Below, one piece after another: positions 43,532 through 55,580 of a stretch of 64,000 nt of DNA. The stretch covers positions 9,280,286-9,344,285 of the forward strand of contig JALMQS010000061.1 of assembly GCA_024734495.1 (NCBI GenBank), in the 5' to 3' direction. Within the stretch, counting starts at the first letter, position 1. Each line of letters begins with the position of its first letter. Origin of the DNA: Forficula auricularia. Its lineage: Eukaryota; Arthropoda; Insecta; Dermaptera; Forficulidae. Below the pieces are notes generated by a model. That model was given only the letters and a program-made list of their open reading frames with translations. It was not told the origin of the DNA and did not search any database. The position numbers and the translations under genes were made by a program.

Positions 43532-43770
43532 TTTGCCGAGAGTAGCAGAATTTTTATATATTGGAAGGAGTCAATAAAAGAGTGTGTCTTCTGCTGGAAT
43601 TATAAATTTGTTTATTATTTATGTGCTGAGGACTAGTTTCAGAGGGCGGCTGTTTGGCCCTCTGCATGTCAATCCATTGTAATAGACTGATGAAAGGGGG
43701 CAAACCCCTCGAAAACTACTGGTCTTTTGTCATCAGTAAATCAGAATTTATAGTTCTCAATTTGCTGTTG
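43532..43770. mobile_element. PLE terminal segments in inverted arrangement
   Basis: Starts GAAAGTTTTTGCCGAGAG and TGTGTCTTCTGCTGGAATT like the other PLE-type ends. It contains a decayed hammerhead on the minus strand (43625-43672, stem II AGAGGG/CCCTCT and GAAAC-TA-GTC) and one on the plus strand (43680-43732), head to head about 10 bp apart. No ORF. Confidence 0.65.
43680..43732 (+). ncRNA. Hammerhead ribozyme motif, slightly altered
   Basis: CTGATGA (43687-43693), then AAGGGG/CCCCT-type stem II, GAAA plus an extra A, CTACTGGTC. The extra A and the altered stem III loop distinguish it from the canonical copy at 40902. Confidence 0.55.
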
Positions 43771-44625
43771 AATGCTACCTTCAATAAAGATACATCAGCA
43801 ATAAGATATTTTGTATTGTTTTGATATAAGTTTTGAATTCAGCTGAGAATGAGAGATGGAATTCACAGCTGTATTATTAGGTTTCCACTAGTTGACAGTT
43901 TCTGGATACTTTATGGGTAATGTAGATACTTCCAGTTGAGTTGTTCGGATATATTATTCTCTTATGCCATTTGATCAAACTGGAATGAACTTTTATTAAT
44001 TTTTATCAAGTTTTACTTTGGTTTATTATTAATATAATATTTTCGCAATTCGATTGGAACAGAATCGACTCCTATCATTCTATATATAATAATCAATTGA
44101 TTTATTTATTTTTTTAATTCACTTGACATGTTTTATCATTATTTAAATAAAGTGATTTTTTTGGAATACCGAATTTTTAATCAATCTATTATTAATAAAA
44201 CAGCCTGACTATATTACATTTTTATGGACCAATGACATGATCTATTATTTCATTTATTAAATTGAATTCAACAAGAGATATATTCTTCTAAAATCTCTCC
44301 GTTGAATATTGAATGACATTTTCAACTAATTTCATTTGAATGGACTCACTAGTGGAATTAAATAGAGTTGAAATTCATCTGCATTAATGAATATTTTTTA
44401 TACAATTGCTTTGGAAAATTTTCACAAACAATCGTTATACTTTGCAAAGACGTGTCAGGTTTAGACAAGGTGACTCCTTTGGATTAGCGACACTTTTTAA
44501 AACGATGATGGTAAATTTAATTCTTTGATGGTTGAGTTGTTTATCAAAAATTAAGTTTCATTTAAAGCTCAAATTGCCAATAGAAACAGACTTTAATTTT
44601 CTCGGAAAACCACAAGATGTTTATT
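43771..44625. other. AT-rich spacer, nothing recognised
   Basis: No supported feature. Confidence 0.4.
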
Positions 44626-44880
44626 TTGATGTGAGATGGAGTTACACCAAAAAGAGGCAGCCCTAAAGGTCTGGGTTCCCCTTCATCATGAAAATAAGAA
44701 GAGGAGTCGAAGGTATCTGTGGCTGCGGGTTTTAAACAGCTGAAGGTTATAAGTCGCGGGGAAGAAGGGGGCTGGAAGCGAGTTTCAGTCTCTAGGGGTC
44801 AAAGGGCCGGTTCGATTTTTATCCGATTTGACAGCGAAGGGGTGAGCGTTCGAAAACCGTGTGTTTCTTGCAAAGATGAC
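44626..44880 (+). mobile_element. SINE-like dispersed repeat
   Basis: GGAGTTACACCAAAAAG, GTCGAAGGTATCTGTGG and AAGCGAGTTTCAG blocks in the same order as 2862-3050. It abuts the 3' end of the RTE element on the opposite strand. Confidence 0.5.
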
Positions 44881-46664
44881 TTTCTTCTTCTTCTAGTGCC
44901 TGACCGTTACCGGACGTTGGCGATCATTCTGGCAATTATAATTTTATTTACTGAGGCTCTAAATAGACCCGTAGTGGAAGTAGCAAACCAAGTTCTTAGG
45001 TTTTTAAGCCAAGAGATGCGTCTTCTGCCCGGTCCTCTCTTTCCCAATACCTTCCCCGTGGCACAAGCTGAAGAGCCCATATCGTTCTTTATTTCTCATT
45101 ATGTGTCCCAAATATTCCAGTTTTCTTGCCTTGATTGTAGTCATGATTTCCATTTCTTTATTTAGGCGTTGTAACACATTTTTATTTGTAACATGGGCTG
45201 TCCAAGGGATTCTCCAAAATTCTTCCGATATAGCCAAATTTCAAATGCGTCCAAAATCTTTTACTAGCTGCTTCTGTAACCGTCCATGTCTCAGCTCCAT
45301 ACAGAAGCACAGGGAACACGTAGCATCGGAGGAGTCGTTCGTTCGCCTTCCCGTCTTTATTTAGAGAAATGGCTTTCCGAACCTCTTCTGTTGTAATGGG
45401 AGGTCCTGTAGTATCTTCAGATATTTCCACTTCTGACCGTTCATCTTTGAATAGTTCTCCTATATAGTTTTGCCATGTTTTTAGTTCTTTCTGTACATCT
45501 GTGATTGTTTGTCCACTTTCATCGACTAGCCTTCCATAATTGCTTGTTCTGTACAGCCCTGCTGCTTCCTTCACTTTCTTATGGAGATTAAAGTGATCAT
45601 GTTTTTACTCTAGTTCTTCTATTTCCTCACATTTACTATTCATCCATTCATTCTTTGTCCTTCTTATCTCTATTTTAATCTCCTTATCTAGTCGTATGTA
45701 TTCAGTTTTGTTCATCTTTTTCTTTCTTCTTCTCTCCATCATCTCGAGGATATCGTCTGTCATCCAAGATTTTCTTTTAATTATCCCTTCTGACTTTAAG
45801 TGTTGTTCACTGATTGTTTTGATAGTGTTTGTCAGTGTTTCCAACTCTTGCTCAAAGTCTTCCTTCTCTTCTATTTGATTTATCTCCTGTTCTAGCTTTT
45901 CCGTGATTTGTTCTCTTATTTCTCCCATTTTTAATTTGTTAAGATCTTGTTTCGGTCTTCTTGTTGGTGGCTTAATCTTCTTTAGTTTAAGATTTAGATG
46001 TACGACTAGTGGATTGTGATCCGACCCGACATCTGCGCTCGGATAACATTTAGCAGATTTACAGCTGTTTCGGTATCGACTATTGATCATAATATAGTCA
46101 ATTTGGTTTCTGATCACGTGGTCAAAGCCATCAGCAGGTGCTTTCCAAGTATATAACCGTCTTGGAGGGAGTTTAAAGAGTGTATTCAATATCACGAGCT
46201 GGTTTTCTTGAATAAAGGTGTTCATACGTTCTCCCCGTTCATTCCTTGTCCCGAGACCCCATGGTCCGACAAATTCGCTATTTTCTCCTTTGCCGATTTT
46301 GGCATTAAAATCTCTCATCACGACTGTTATATCTTCTTTATGCAAAGTGATTAATAGTTTGGTGAGGTCGTCATAAAATTTTTCAATTTCTTCGTCATTC
46401 TTATCAGAGGTTGGTGCATATATCTGGACAACATTAATTTTAACTGGTTTGTAGTTCATTTATAAAAGTAAAATTCTCTCCGATATGGGAACAAAGTTTA
46501 ACACATCTTTAGCCAGTTCTTCATTGACAATTACGCCTGCTCCGTGTTGGTGTTGGAAACGGGGTTGATTCGTTATGTTTCCCGAGAAAAATACTTTCTT
46601 GTCCATTATTGTTGTCTCGCCAGCTCCGGGTCAACGCATCTCACTTATTCCCAATATATCAAGA
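44880..46664 (-). pseudogene. RTE-type non-LTR element lacking the RT core
   Basis: RTE elements encode an apurinic-like endonuclease plus reverse transcriptase. Minus strand from 46664: LDILGISEMR (next codon a stop), then a long frame 46459-45605 with QIYAPTSDKNDEEIEKF, DFNAKIG, NQIDYIMINSRY and VGSDHNPLV, the endonuclease motifs (note MRDFNAKIG with Arg before Asp). The 45574-45182 frame reads TTEEVRKAISLNKDGKA and then jumps straight to NERLLRCYVFPVLLYGAETW. So all palm motifs including the catalytic YADD are deleted. The C-terminus RRRISWLKNLRTWF...MIANVR ends at TAA 44907-44909, followed by TAGAAGAAGAAGA, an RTE-like repeat tail. Confidence 0.85.
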
Positions 46665-46669
46665 TGAAT

Positions 46670-47275
46670 TTAGGGGAGTATAATTGATTTCAGCCCGATA
46701 GAACAAACACCATGTTGGTATCTATAGTACAGGGAAAGGGCATAAACGGCTCTGAGGTGAGCCAGGGAGTCGAGTGAGTTAGTTAGGGCCGGGTCTCCTA
46801 TTAATTTAATTGCTCGTTTCTGAATTGTATCCAGTGTGGCAAAATAATGCTTGGAGGCCCCTCTCCACAGATGAGAGCCATATTCGAGACAGGGACGAAT
46901 TTGAGCCTTATACAGTGTAAGAAGTTGGCTGGGAGTATAAGAGCGTCTGGACCTAAATAGGAAGCAAAGATTGCACCCAGTACCTTTAGCAGTATTTGTG
47001 AATTGGTCATTCCAAGAAAAGTCAGACCCCAGGGTGACGCCCAATATTGAAATTTTATCACTGAATTCCAGAGAGTTGAATCGAATGATATCTGGGAGGT
47101 TTCTATCGATGCGCTTAGTGATTAGGCAACGCTGCGTTTTGAATGCATTAAAGTTGTGGGACCCCCAAGTTTTAAGTTTACATAAATCTAAATTAATTGA
47201 GGAAGAAATGTCTAAGCGGTTTTTATGCAATGCAGGGGCGTTTTATATAGTACTGTCATCTGCGTAACAATGAAA
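46670..47275 (-). pseudogene. jockey-type RT fragment, post-YADD region
   Basis: Starts at CYADDST with a stop two codons later. The 186-codon frame that follows has LKTWGSHNFNAFKTQRC, ISILGVTLGSDFSW, YKAQIRPCLEYGSHLW and LDTIQKRAIKLIGDP, which are thumb and connection blocks of jockey-clade RTs. It ends HGVCSIGLKSIILP at the RTE junction. Confidence 0.85.
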
Positions 47276-47280
47276 TTGAT

Positions 47281-47600
47281 ATTAGATTCGAGATGAAATG
47301 AATTATTTTAAATTAAATGTTAGAAGTGTTGTTTTTATGCCCATTCAAGAATCAAACCTAAGTGCCAAAATGATTAATCTGATGATCTCACAGCTTAGCT
47401 AATTGGCACAGATTGTTAATTTTGGCACTCGGGTTCGATTTCCGAGGCGTAAAAACAATCCTTCTGACATATTATATTATTAAATATAATCCATTCCATC
47501 GCGCATTTGATAGAATACAACCTCTTGGGTTTTCTTAGAGAAGTTTCAGTTGAAAGCCCCTTGATTAGACATTTTTGATAAGATATTCTCATCAGAATGA
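47281..47600. mobile_element. Two family-1 SINEs head to head
   Basis: Plus strand: A box TTAGCTAATTGGCACAG (47393) and B box GGGTTCGATTTCC (47429), body CAATCCTTCTGACATATTA then ACCTCTTGGGTTTTCTTAG. Minus strand: a second head overlaps, with TTGGCACTTAGGTTTGATTC (about 47373-47354) and body to 47281. The heads share TTAGCTAA at about 47394-47401. Confidence 0.7.
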
Positions 47601-48655
47601 ACAATTACACCCAAATGAGTCGTTTTTATCTGCTTGCGAAGACATTCAAAAAGATCGGCTGAGAGCTTCGGAATCCCCGGAGCTTTCGTTGTATACGTCT
47701 AAATGGCCTGAGGAAAGTGATCGGATCAATTTTTAAAATCCAATCAAATATCCACTTCGAAAACATTAAAAAGGTTAATGGTAGGTTCATCATAGAATCC
47801 ATAATTATTAATCATATTTTTTATCGTGTTTTTCTTTTAGTTTTACCTTTAACGAACACCCCCAGGTTTTCTACGCTATCAGTCAATCTTTTAGAATGAC
47901 CTCACAAACAGTAGAAATCTACTATAGAATTAGATATCGAATCGTTGTGCACTCTGTTGAGAATATTTCATCACAAATATCTAATCCATAGGTGTCAAAC
48001 TCAATGCGTGACTTGTGCCAAAAAAAGTGTGAAGTTTAAGGAAGTTCTTTCGCGACACTCCACACAAAAAGTTTTAGCCTCGTAACCACTCTATTTCAAA
48101 TATGAACGGAACTAAAATTTTAGGTTATGTTTTTTAACGTGACTGTCCACTCACACTACGAAATCTCTCTATGGATACATACATACTAGCCGGATTGTTT
48201 CCAAACCATTGTGCTTATATCCCCTCCACTAAAAATAATCGCCCAAATATTATTGTTTTTTTTGTTTTTTATCAAAACTACGTGGTAAATAATTTCAATT
48301 TTTTTTAAGTTACTCCGAATATATTATTCGAACAAATATTAGTTTTTCATCAAGATGGTGAAAGTCCTTCAATGAAAAAAAAAAAAATAATGATCATATT
48401 CCCACCCTTTCTCTATCTACCCTATGTTAAAAATGTCATTTTTAATTGCAATTATTTAATGTTTGGTGTGGTTAATCGTCTTCAAATTTTAACAATATGT
48501 GTATTATGCTTTTAATGACTTATATTCCAAGTTTCAAAGACTTCTTGAATTTTTGCATTTGTGAAAGAATAGCCCAAAATCAGCTGTTTTTATTATAAAT
48601 TAGAAAAGTTTTGAGTATAGAATGAACATACTACGTACATCTATTCTTGATTTAA
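47601..48655. other. Spacer, nothing recognised
   Basis: GGTGTCAAACTCAATGCGTGA at 47990 recalls a hAT terminus without a partner. No gene. Confidence 0.35.
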
Positions 48656-49262
48656 GGGAGTTCGGGACAGCTTATCTATCTGGTTGATCTTCGAAAAAAT
48701 CTTTTGAATTTCTGCAGAGCGACAACGTCTGCCTACTAATTTTTTTAATAAAAAAAAAATTGTTAATAATAGAAGTTGATTTCGAATAAAAATCTGTGTT
48801 TTGATAATATTAATAATAAGAATATTGAGATAATTTTTTTCTCATTATAAACACATTTATTTAACACAAAATCGATTTCAAGAAATAGAGTTGGAATGCT
48901 ACACTAGTGCTTTTGTTATATTCTGTTGGCTGCAAATAACTTTTTATTTTTTACATTTATGAATAACTAATTAACTAGACTGTAAAATCTATTGAAAAAT
49001 CTATCATTTGATTAATAAAAGTTGAATTATTGATCTGTATAAATTTGTTGAAAATGGTATAATTTGTATAGAAGTTATAGCCCATTTAAAAGCTCAGTCC
49101 GTTTACTTCCATGTTAAAAGTACAATTTTCAATAATTTATTTCTCAGTAATGAGACAGACGATCATTTTCAAATTTCGGGAATAAATATTTAATTTATCA
49201 ATGATACGATGGTAAAAATTTGAGAATTTGCCTATAAAAATGATAAACAGTTCCGAACCTCC
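48656..49262. mobile_element. TTAA-flanked MITE, family A, copy 2
   Basis: TTAA at 48652-48655 and 49263-49266; termini GGGAGTTCGGGACAG and complement of GGAGGTTCGGAACTG. Colinear with 10814-11394. Confidence 0.85.
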
Positions 49263-50046
49263 TTAATTGAAAAGATTTGGTTTTTTCTCTTTATGATTTA
49301 TTCTTGAATTATCGTACGTTGCATTTTTAACATTTTGATTATTATTGGTAACCAGTGCTGGTCATGGAAAAATTGACTTAAAAACCAGATCTCACTTTTG
49401 GAAAAAAAAATATTTTGATATTTTTTTATTTAATAAATAGTAAATAATTAACAGGTTGTTAAATATAAAATGAATTATGTGCTTGAATCAAAAGAAAACA
49501 ATAGGTTGATTTAATAAACAATAAATAAAACAAACAAATTACCGATCTTCCGGGTACTGTAATATAAAATTATTAAATTAAATATTTTTAACACAAATTT
49601 CCTTTAAAATAATTGTATTTTTTTATGATTTACTAGTAAAAATGTTTGTTTAATCGGTATGATCTTTGTAATATATCTGGGATCGCCAAAAATTTCTCAA
49701 TCAAAAAGTTGAAAAGGGCTCTTCTAGAATAATAGAAATTTAGAAGAATTCCTAATCGACTCCAACTTGTCTGGACTTGTATTCTTCATCGTTTCAGTTC
49801 CACCGTTATTAATTGAATCCAGAGAGGATTGTTCTATCCGTGGACTTTTCACAAAATAAATTCCCAAAACCTTCTTTGATCCCATTCAAATTGAGTCATC
49901 GATTTCATCTGACGAGGATAATTCATAGATTTAAAATGGAATAAAAATAAAATGATTTCTCTAAATTCATTCACTAATATTTTTCAGTATATAAAATACT
50001 CTTTCGGATACAAGCATAATTTCTGTGGAAAAAAATTTTTATTTTT
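49263..50046. other. Spacer with a hAT fragment
   Basis: 49600-49735 duplicates 42340-42480 of the hAT relic. A 53-codon minus-strand frame at 49885-49724 was noted but is not supported as a gene. Confidence 0.45.
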
Positions 50047-52134
50047 ACTTTATAATACAATATTGTAATCGGACAGGGGCGACTTTAAAGGGGACTCAAG
50101 TAAAGACTACAGAACTCATGGTCTCAACCAAAGTTATTAATTGTAGTATTCAATCAGGTTAAACTTTTAGAACTGACGGTTTTGCCAAAATTTTCATGGG
50201 GCCTCGTCCAGAGCACAAAAAGTGCGATTTTTTCTTCCATGGGGATGTATACATGAATGTATGCATGGATGGATTCCTTTTTTTCGTCGACGATTTTGTC
50301 AAGGCCCAAATTGAAAACATACCATTAATTTAACAAAATGAAGTGCTGATTAGTTTTTCGTAGATACGCGGCCTACAAATTTTATTCCTTTTGTAGTTTT
50401 TTAAATTTCTCGAAAATGTCTTAACCAATTTCTATTTAAAGACGTTTCCTAATATAGCTTAGATGCAGTTAGCTCTTTCTCCTACTCTCACATGCTCAGA
50501 AAGGCAAAAATATTTTCACTGCGTCGTTTCTTGGATCTGCCAACGTTGAATTCTTACAGACGCTAAAAGACAAAGAATAAAAAAAAACACTTCATGAAAC
50601 AGCTTAATGCGAATTTCCAGATGAGAACAGTATAGTTAGGTTGAGAGAATTAGCTAAAAATCTCAGATCCACCAGCAGCAGAAGTTTTTTAGATATGGAA
50701 AAATTGAGTAATTTTAGAGCGAGGTTGCCAAGTCGCCATCTCTTAGTTGCCATGCCATAAGAGAAAAAAATGAAAACGACGATTCTACCCTCACCGACTC
50801 CCTCGACTCGCTGGCTCATCGAAGAGATGTCTCTGCCCTTTCCCTTTTCTATAGATACTATCACGGCAGGTGCTCTGATGAGATAAAATCAATAATTCCC
50901 CCCAAAGCATGCTTTGCACGTAGCACGCGTTTTGCCGACTCCCAACACTCTCTCGCGGTCAAATTAGAAAAGTGCCGGACCACTTCATTCGCGAATACAT
51001 ATATCCCCATGACTTCAAGGAACTGGAACTCTCTTCCAGCCTCTATCTTTCCCAGCACCTATAATCTTCAAACCTTCAAAACTGGAGTGCATAGACACCT
51101 ACGTCTACACCCTCTCACTTAATCAACTTTCTCTTCTCTTCGGTAATGCAAGGGTCTTTCGAGATCCATAGGGGCTGCATCATTACTGGTGCACCCCTTC
51201 TTGCATTCGATTGCATTAAAAAAAACAAAAACATCAAAAGTACATAACTTTTAACATGTTTCATACAAAACGAATACCGCTTGATTATTATTTTAACAGA
51301 AAAATATTTTTTTATATCTTCAGTTAATGATTCTCAGTTTTTCAAAATAATTTAAAGAAAATTACGATTGTTATTTAATGAAACAGTCGCTTTAACATCA
51401 ATCGGGATAGGGTTCGCGTGTTAAATAGGCAAATTTTAATTGTCAATATTTACAAATTTATTGACGCAAGGACTATTGAAAAAAATTTCTACATATAAAG
51501 GACAATTATAAATATGTGTATTCAAAGTTTTAAAAGGATTTCAAGAAAATCGATTTAGTAGGGAACGTTCTTAAGTATATTGAGGACCTTAAAAAAGGTT
51601 ATATAAAGTTTTTAGTAAAATTATATTTTAAAGTACTTCCCTCTACAGTAATAAAAGGTCTTTTTTTAATTCTTTAAAATTTATTAATTTGGTTGGCATA
51701 GTATAGCTCATTTAACCCCACTTACATAAGAAAGATAGGCTTTTCTATGTACGAGTAAAATGCTAAATTTGAGAGTTTTTATAAGTAACAATAGCAACTG
51801 CGTTGTTATAGTAATCGTTATCTTTGCTGAACATCTAGAGGAATGAACTAATCTAATACTTAAGCTTAAGGAATAACCATTTTAGATTGTATTTTTGACT
51901 ATTATTGGTAACCAATGCTGAAGACATGAGGAATCGACTTAAAATCCAAAATAGTGTAATGCAATGTAGAATTTTTCCGCAAGTATCAAACGAGAATCAA
52001 TGGTATTTTTGATTTCAAGTTAACATTGACTTCAAATAGCCAGTGATATGTGATTAATAATAATGGAATAAACATATCAATATTTAAAACGACTATGGAT
52101 AAAGTCCAGCAACGATCCATTGCATTTGATTTTG
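50047..52134 (+). mobile_element. Helentron-like element, copy 3, with insertions
   Basis: Opposite orientation to copies 1 and 2: left ACTTTATAATAC..ATTGTAATCGG, right GGATAAAGTCCAGCAACG-ATC-CATTGC (hairpin with one mismatch). Blocks GACTACAGAACTCATGG and TTTTAGTAAAATTATATTTTAAAG match copy 1. About 50463-51570 is foreign and includes a jockey 3' end. Confidence 0.65.
50777..51227 (+). pseudogene. jockey-type 3' end, second copy
   Basis: Nearly identical to 8360-8831: DSLDSLAHRRDVSALSLFYR to the HRHLRLHPLT stop, 3' UTR and A-rich tail AAAAAAAACAAAAAC. The 160 bp upstream (50611-50760) is open as SIVRLRELAKNLRSTSSRSF and onward to a stop; it is not recognisable as jockey. Confidence 0.8.
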
Positions 52135-52875
52135 AAACTACTTTTAAAACTCATGGAACAAACATAGTGTTCTGTAAAAATCTCAGGTTTGAATTCTTTT
52201 TTCTATTGTACTAAAAAAGCAATTTTAAAATACTATCTTAAACGGGCTCATGAATCAGAGTATTTTTTTATCACTTGTTTGATTGTTTTTAAATCAGAGA
52301 ATTGCTGAATTGTCAATTACATTGAATCTCAAAAGAAACGATTAAATAAAAATAAAATAAATCAATTAAAATAGAATCAAATTTAGCTATTAAAACACAT
52401 CTTGAGAAAAGTAAGTCTTTAAACACATTTCCTTAAGTTACATTATATATTTCACAGTATAAAAAAACGACAATTTCTTGTATTTTAATCTCTTATTTTT
52501 ACACCCTAATTCTCAATGAACTTAAGGGTCGCTAAATTAATTTATTATTTTATTCACTTTATGGCCTAAGGGGATAGACAAAATACAGGTCTGCTCGTAC
52601 TCGGTCAAGCCTAATGTCATCACGATGACGTAGACGCTCAATAGTAGTATGGGTGGAGTGGAGGTTATACCTCAAAAAAATCACACAGACTTGTTTAAGA
52701 AACTACGAGCCAATCTCAATATTCTACTTAACACTTTAAGATTATCTAGCTAAAAAATAATTTTATCAATAAGGGTGTTTGCAGTTTGAAGGTGAATAAA
52801 CTAATTACTGCTAAAAGAATTTCCATTTAATTGGGTACTTGTAGCCATGAGAAATAACAGATAAAATATTTTTAA
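52135..52875. other. Spacer, nothing recognised
   Basis: About 52840-52875 (AAATAACAGATAAAATATTT) matches the sequence before the hammerhead at 60808. No gene. Confidence 0.4.
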
Positions 52876-52920
52876 TAAAATAGACTGAAGATGAAGAACA
52901 AGTTTTCGAAACTAAATATT
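52876..52920 (+). ncRNA. Hammerhead-like motif, 3' part lost
   Basis: CTGAAGA (52885-52891), T, GAAGA/TTTTC stem II, GAAAC, then TAAATATTC instead of TATAGTC: the cleavage side of stem III is gone. Upstream flank is shared with 60780-60810. Confidence 0.5.
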
Positions 52921-53224
52921 CATTTATATTTATATGGTATATCTACCTAGGTAAATGTTTATTTGGACCTCATGGACTTTCTATTAAAAAACTAATTCTC
53001 TTGGAGCCACTTAGTAAAAGCATTAAAGAAAGCCAAGTCGTCAATTAATCAAGCGATATAACTATAATATCATATGTAAAGTTGAGAGCTGCCTACGCAT
53101 GGTTCATTACTATCCTAGGGTTTCAAAAAAACTCCAGCCGTATGGAAATAACTTAAAACTAAAATTAACTTAAAATATATTAGAAAAAGCAAAGCCAGAA
53201 ACATAGTTAACAATTTTCTATTCA

Positions 53225-53345
53225 CTATTCATTTACCCAATGTATGTACTGACGTTTATGTGGGATTTTCTTATAAAAATATCAAATATCATTTAATATC
53301 ACGTTGTATCAAACACCAGAAGAACATTCTATAGAACGCGTTTTC
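53225..53345 (+). pseudogene. Possible GIY-YIG (PLE endonuclease) fragment
   Basis: One frame reads PNVCTDVYVGFSYKNIKYHL followed by ISRCIKHQ and a stop. C..VYVG.S...(I)K.RL...H is the start pattern of PLE-type GIY-YIG domains. It is short and lies about 300 bp 3' of a hammerhead-like motif on the same strand. Confidence 0.3.
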
Positions 53346-54689
53346 TTTTGAAAGAATAAAAAATAACAGTTGTGAAATTGTAATCTGCCCGAGGACTGGT
53401 TTGGCACTACTGTTCATTTTTTCTAATAGTAAAAATACAAAAAGTCCAAAAAGTTGCATAATTTATGAGTCAAGATGAACCCCCACATCATAACAAGTAG
53501 AAGTAGAAATTTCAACGGCTGGTTTGGAGTTCATGGTGCACCTATGGATGGTAGTCAAGAAGGTTGTAGATCTCAGGAAAGATAGAAGCGAGAGGAAAGT
53601 TCCAGTCTCCAAAGTCATAGAAATAAATGAGTTTTTTCGATTTCTAGCATTGTGAAATGGATTTTTACATGTTTGAAAATTTGTGTTTTTTATGGAAATA
53701 TGAATAGTGAATTGATCTTTTTAGAATAATTTAAAAGATAAAAGCCCTATACGGTTCTGCTTCGATAAGACTGAATTTAAGGTAGTAAGTTTTATTGTTC
53801 ATTTCCAAATTGTAACCGTGGTGGCCTTCCAAAGATATTAGAGCCAGGAACGAATTTAAGCCTTTATTTTAAGAAGTTGAATGAATAGCCAATTGATCTA
53901 AATAAAAAAACATGATTTCCCCTAAACCCTCATTTACCAGAGATATAGAATTTTCAAACAATAAAAACTCGTTCTCGATTAAATTGGATATTATCCGAGC
54001 AAACGCATTTACCACCTCGTTTATCCTTACGACTTCTAGAGACTCGAACTGTTTTCACGCAACCGTCTTTCTGGCGACATATAACTCTCAGTCTTGCTGA
54101 CCCGCATCCACAGCCATAAATTTTTGCTTTTGAAATTCTTATTTGTTGTTGAACTTGAGGCTAAAGAAAATTTTCATCACAGATTCAATCATTCATCCAC
54201 CATTATACTATTATTACTTTTATCTAGTTTAATACAGAAAGCTTTTTTGTCTTAACGTATTATCAATAAATTTTTTTTATCAAAGTCGAATGAGCACTTT
54301 TTGAGAAATTTCCAAAAAGCCAAGCAAAAACAACACTTTTTTCATGGACGATTAGAATACTTAACCATATTTCGTTCATAAGAACCACCCTAATGAATAA
54401 TGAATATTGACTAATTAAGTAGCTCAGAAGCCAATGTGATTTATTCCATAAAAGAAAAATCGATAAAAATGTATGTGTTTAATTCCCATCTTCATAAGAA
54501 AACATTGACAAGTAATACTGAGGAAAACCGAAACAAGGAATATGTACTAATAAATGTAGAGTTTATAGGTGTGATGATTCTTAGCGACACAATTCTTAGG
54601 GACTACTTATAGTTGGAACACTTAGCAATCATGCAGTGGCACAAGTAGTGAATATTCCCACATACTAAACATATAAATAAGCATGAGTG
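53346..54689. other. Spacer, nothing certain
   Basis: 53490-53640 is weakly like the 2862 repeat. A 62-codon frame at 53912-54100 lacks recognisable motifs; its opposite strand (TATGGCTGTGGATGCGGGTC) resembles the same repeat. Confidence 0.35.
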
Positions 54690-55580
54690 TTTGTCTCAAA
54701 AGGGCAAGAATGTTCAAATGACTTAAATGAACAAACATATTACTTTTGAATTTCAATCTAGCAAGTGAATTGCCTGAGCCAGATAAAAGTAATCTGTATC
54801 AATCGATTCACTTGCCTTTAGGAAAAAGTCAGATTTACACATAAGGGATATAGGTATTTAAGGTATGGAGTGATTGTTTCAAAAGGGCAAGCATGTTCAA
54901 ATGTCTTGAATGAACAAACATATTACTTTTGAATTTTAATATAGCAAGCGAAATGCCTGAGCCAGATAAAAGTAATCTGTATCAATCGATTCACTTGCCT
55001 TTAGGAAAAAGTCAGATTTACACATAATGGATATAGGTATTTAAGGTATGGAGTGATTGTTTCAAAAGGGCAAGCATGTTCAAATGTCTTGAATGAACAA
55101 ACATATTACTTTTGAATTTTAATATAGCAAGCGAAATGCCTGAGCCAGATAAAAGTAATCTGTATCAATCGATTCACTTGCCTTTAGGAAAAAGTCAGAT
55201 TTACACATAAGGGATATAGGTATTTAAGGTATGGAGTGATTGTTTCAAAAGGGCAAGCATGTTCAAATGTCTTGAATGAACAAACATATTACTTTTGAAT
55301 TTTAATATAGCAAGCGAAATGCCTGAGCCAGATAAAAGTAATCTGTATCAATCGATTCACTTGCCTTTAGGAAAAAGTCAGATTTACACATAAGGGATAT
55401 AGGTATTTAAGATATGGAGTGATTGTTTCAAAAGGGCAAGCATGTTCAAATGTCTTAAATGAACATTCATATTACTTTTGAATTTTAATATAGCAAGCGA
55501 AATGCCTGAGTCAGATAAAAGTACATCTGTCTCATTACATTCATTTGCCTTAAGATTAAGTCATATTTACACATAAGGGA
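54690..55580. repeat. 183-bp tandem satellite, about 5 units
   Basis: GGGCAAG recurs at 54702, 54885, 55068, 55251 and 55434, exactly 183 bp apart. Units 2 to 4 are almost identical; units 1 and 5 diverge. Each contains AGCAAG(T/C)GAA...GATTCACTTGCC, a short inverted repeat. Confidence 0.95.

Noticed and set aside
44719..45165. 148-codon plus-strand frame
   Set aside because: It is antisense to the RTE C-terminus and SINE-like repeat; a shadow frame.
49724..49885. 53-codon minus-strand frame starting MGSKKVLGIYFVKSP
   Set aside because: Coding-like residues, but it runs into hAT-derived repeat at its end and has no splice sites or homology that could be recognised.
50611..50760. Open frame SIVRLRELAKNLRSTSSRSF... 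upstream of a jockey 3' end
   Set aside because: A stop precedes it closely and no family was recognised; it lies in an inserted segment of mixed origin.
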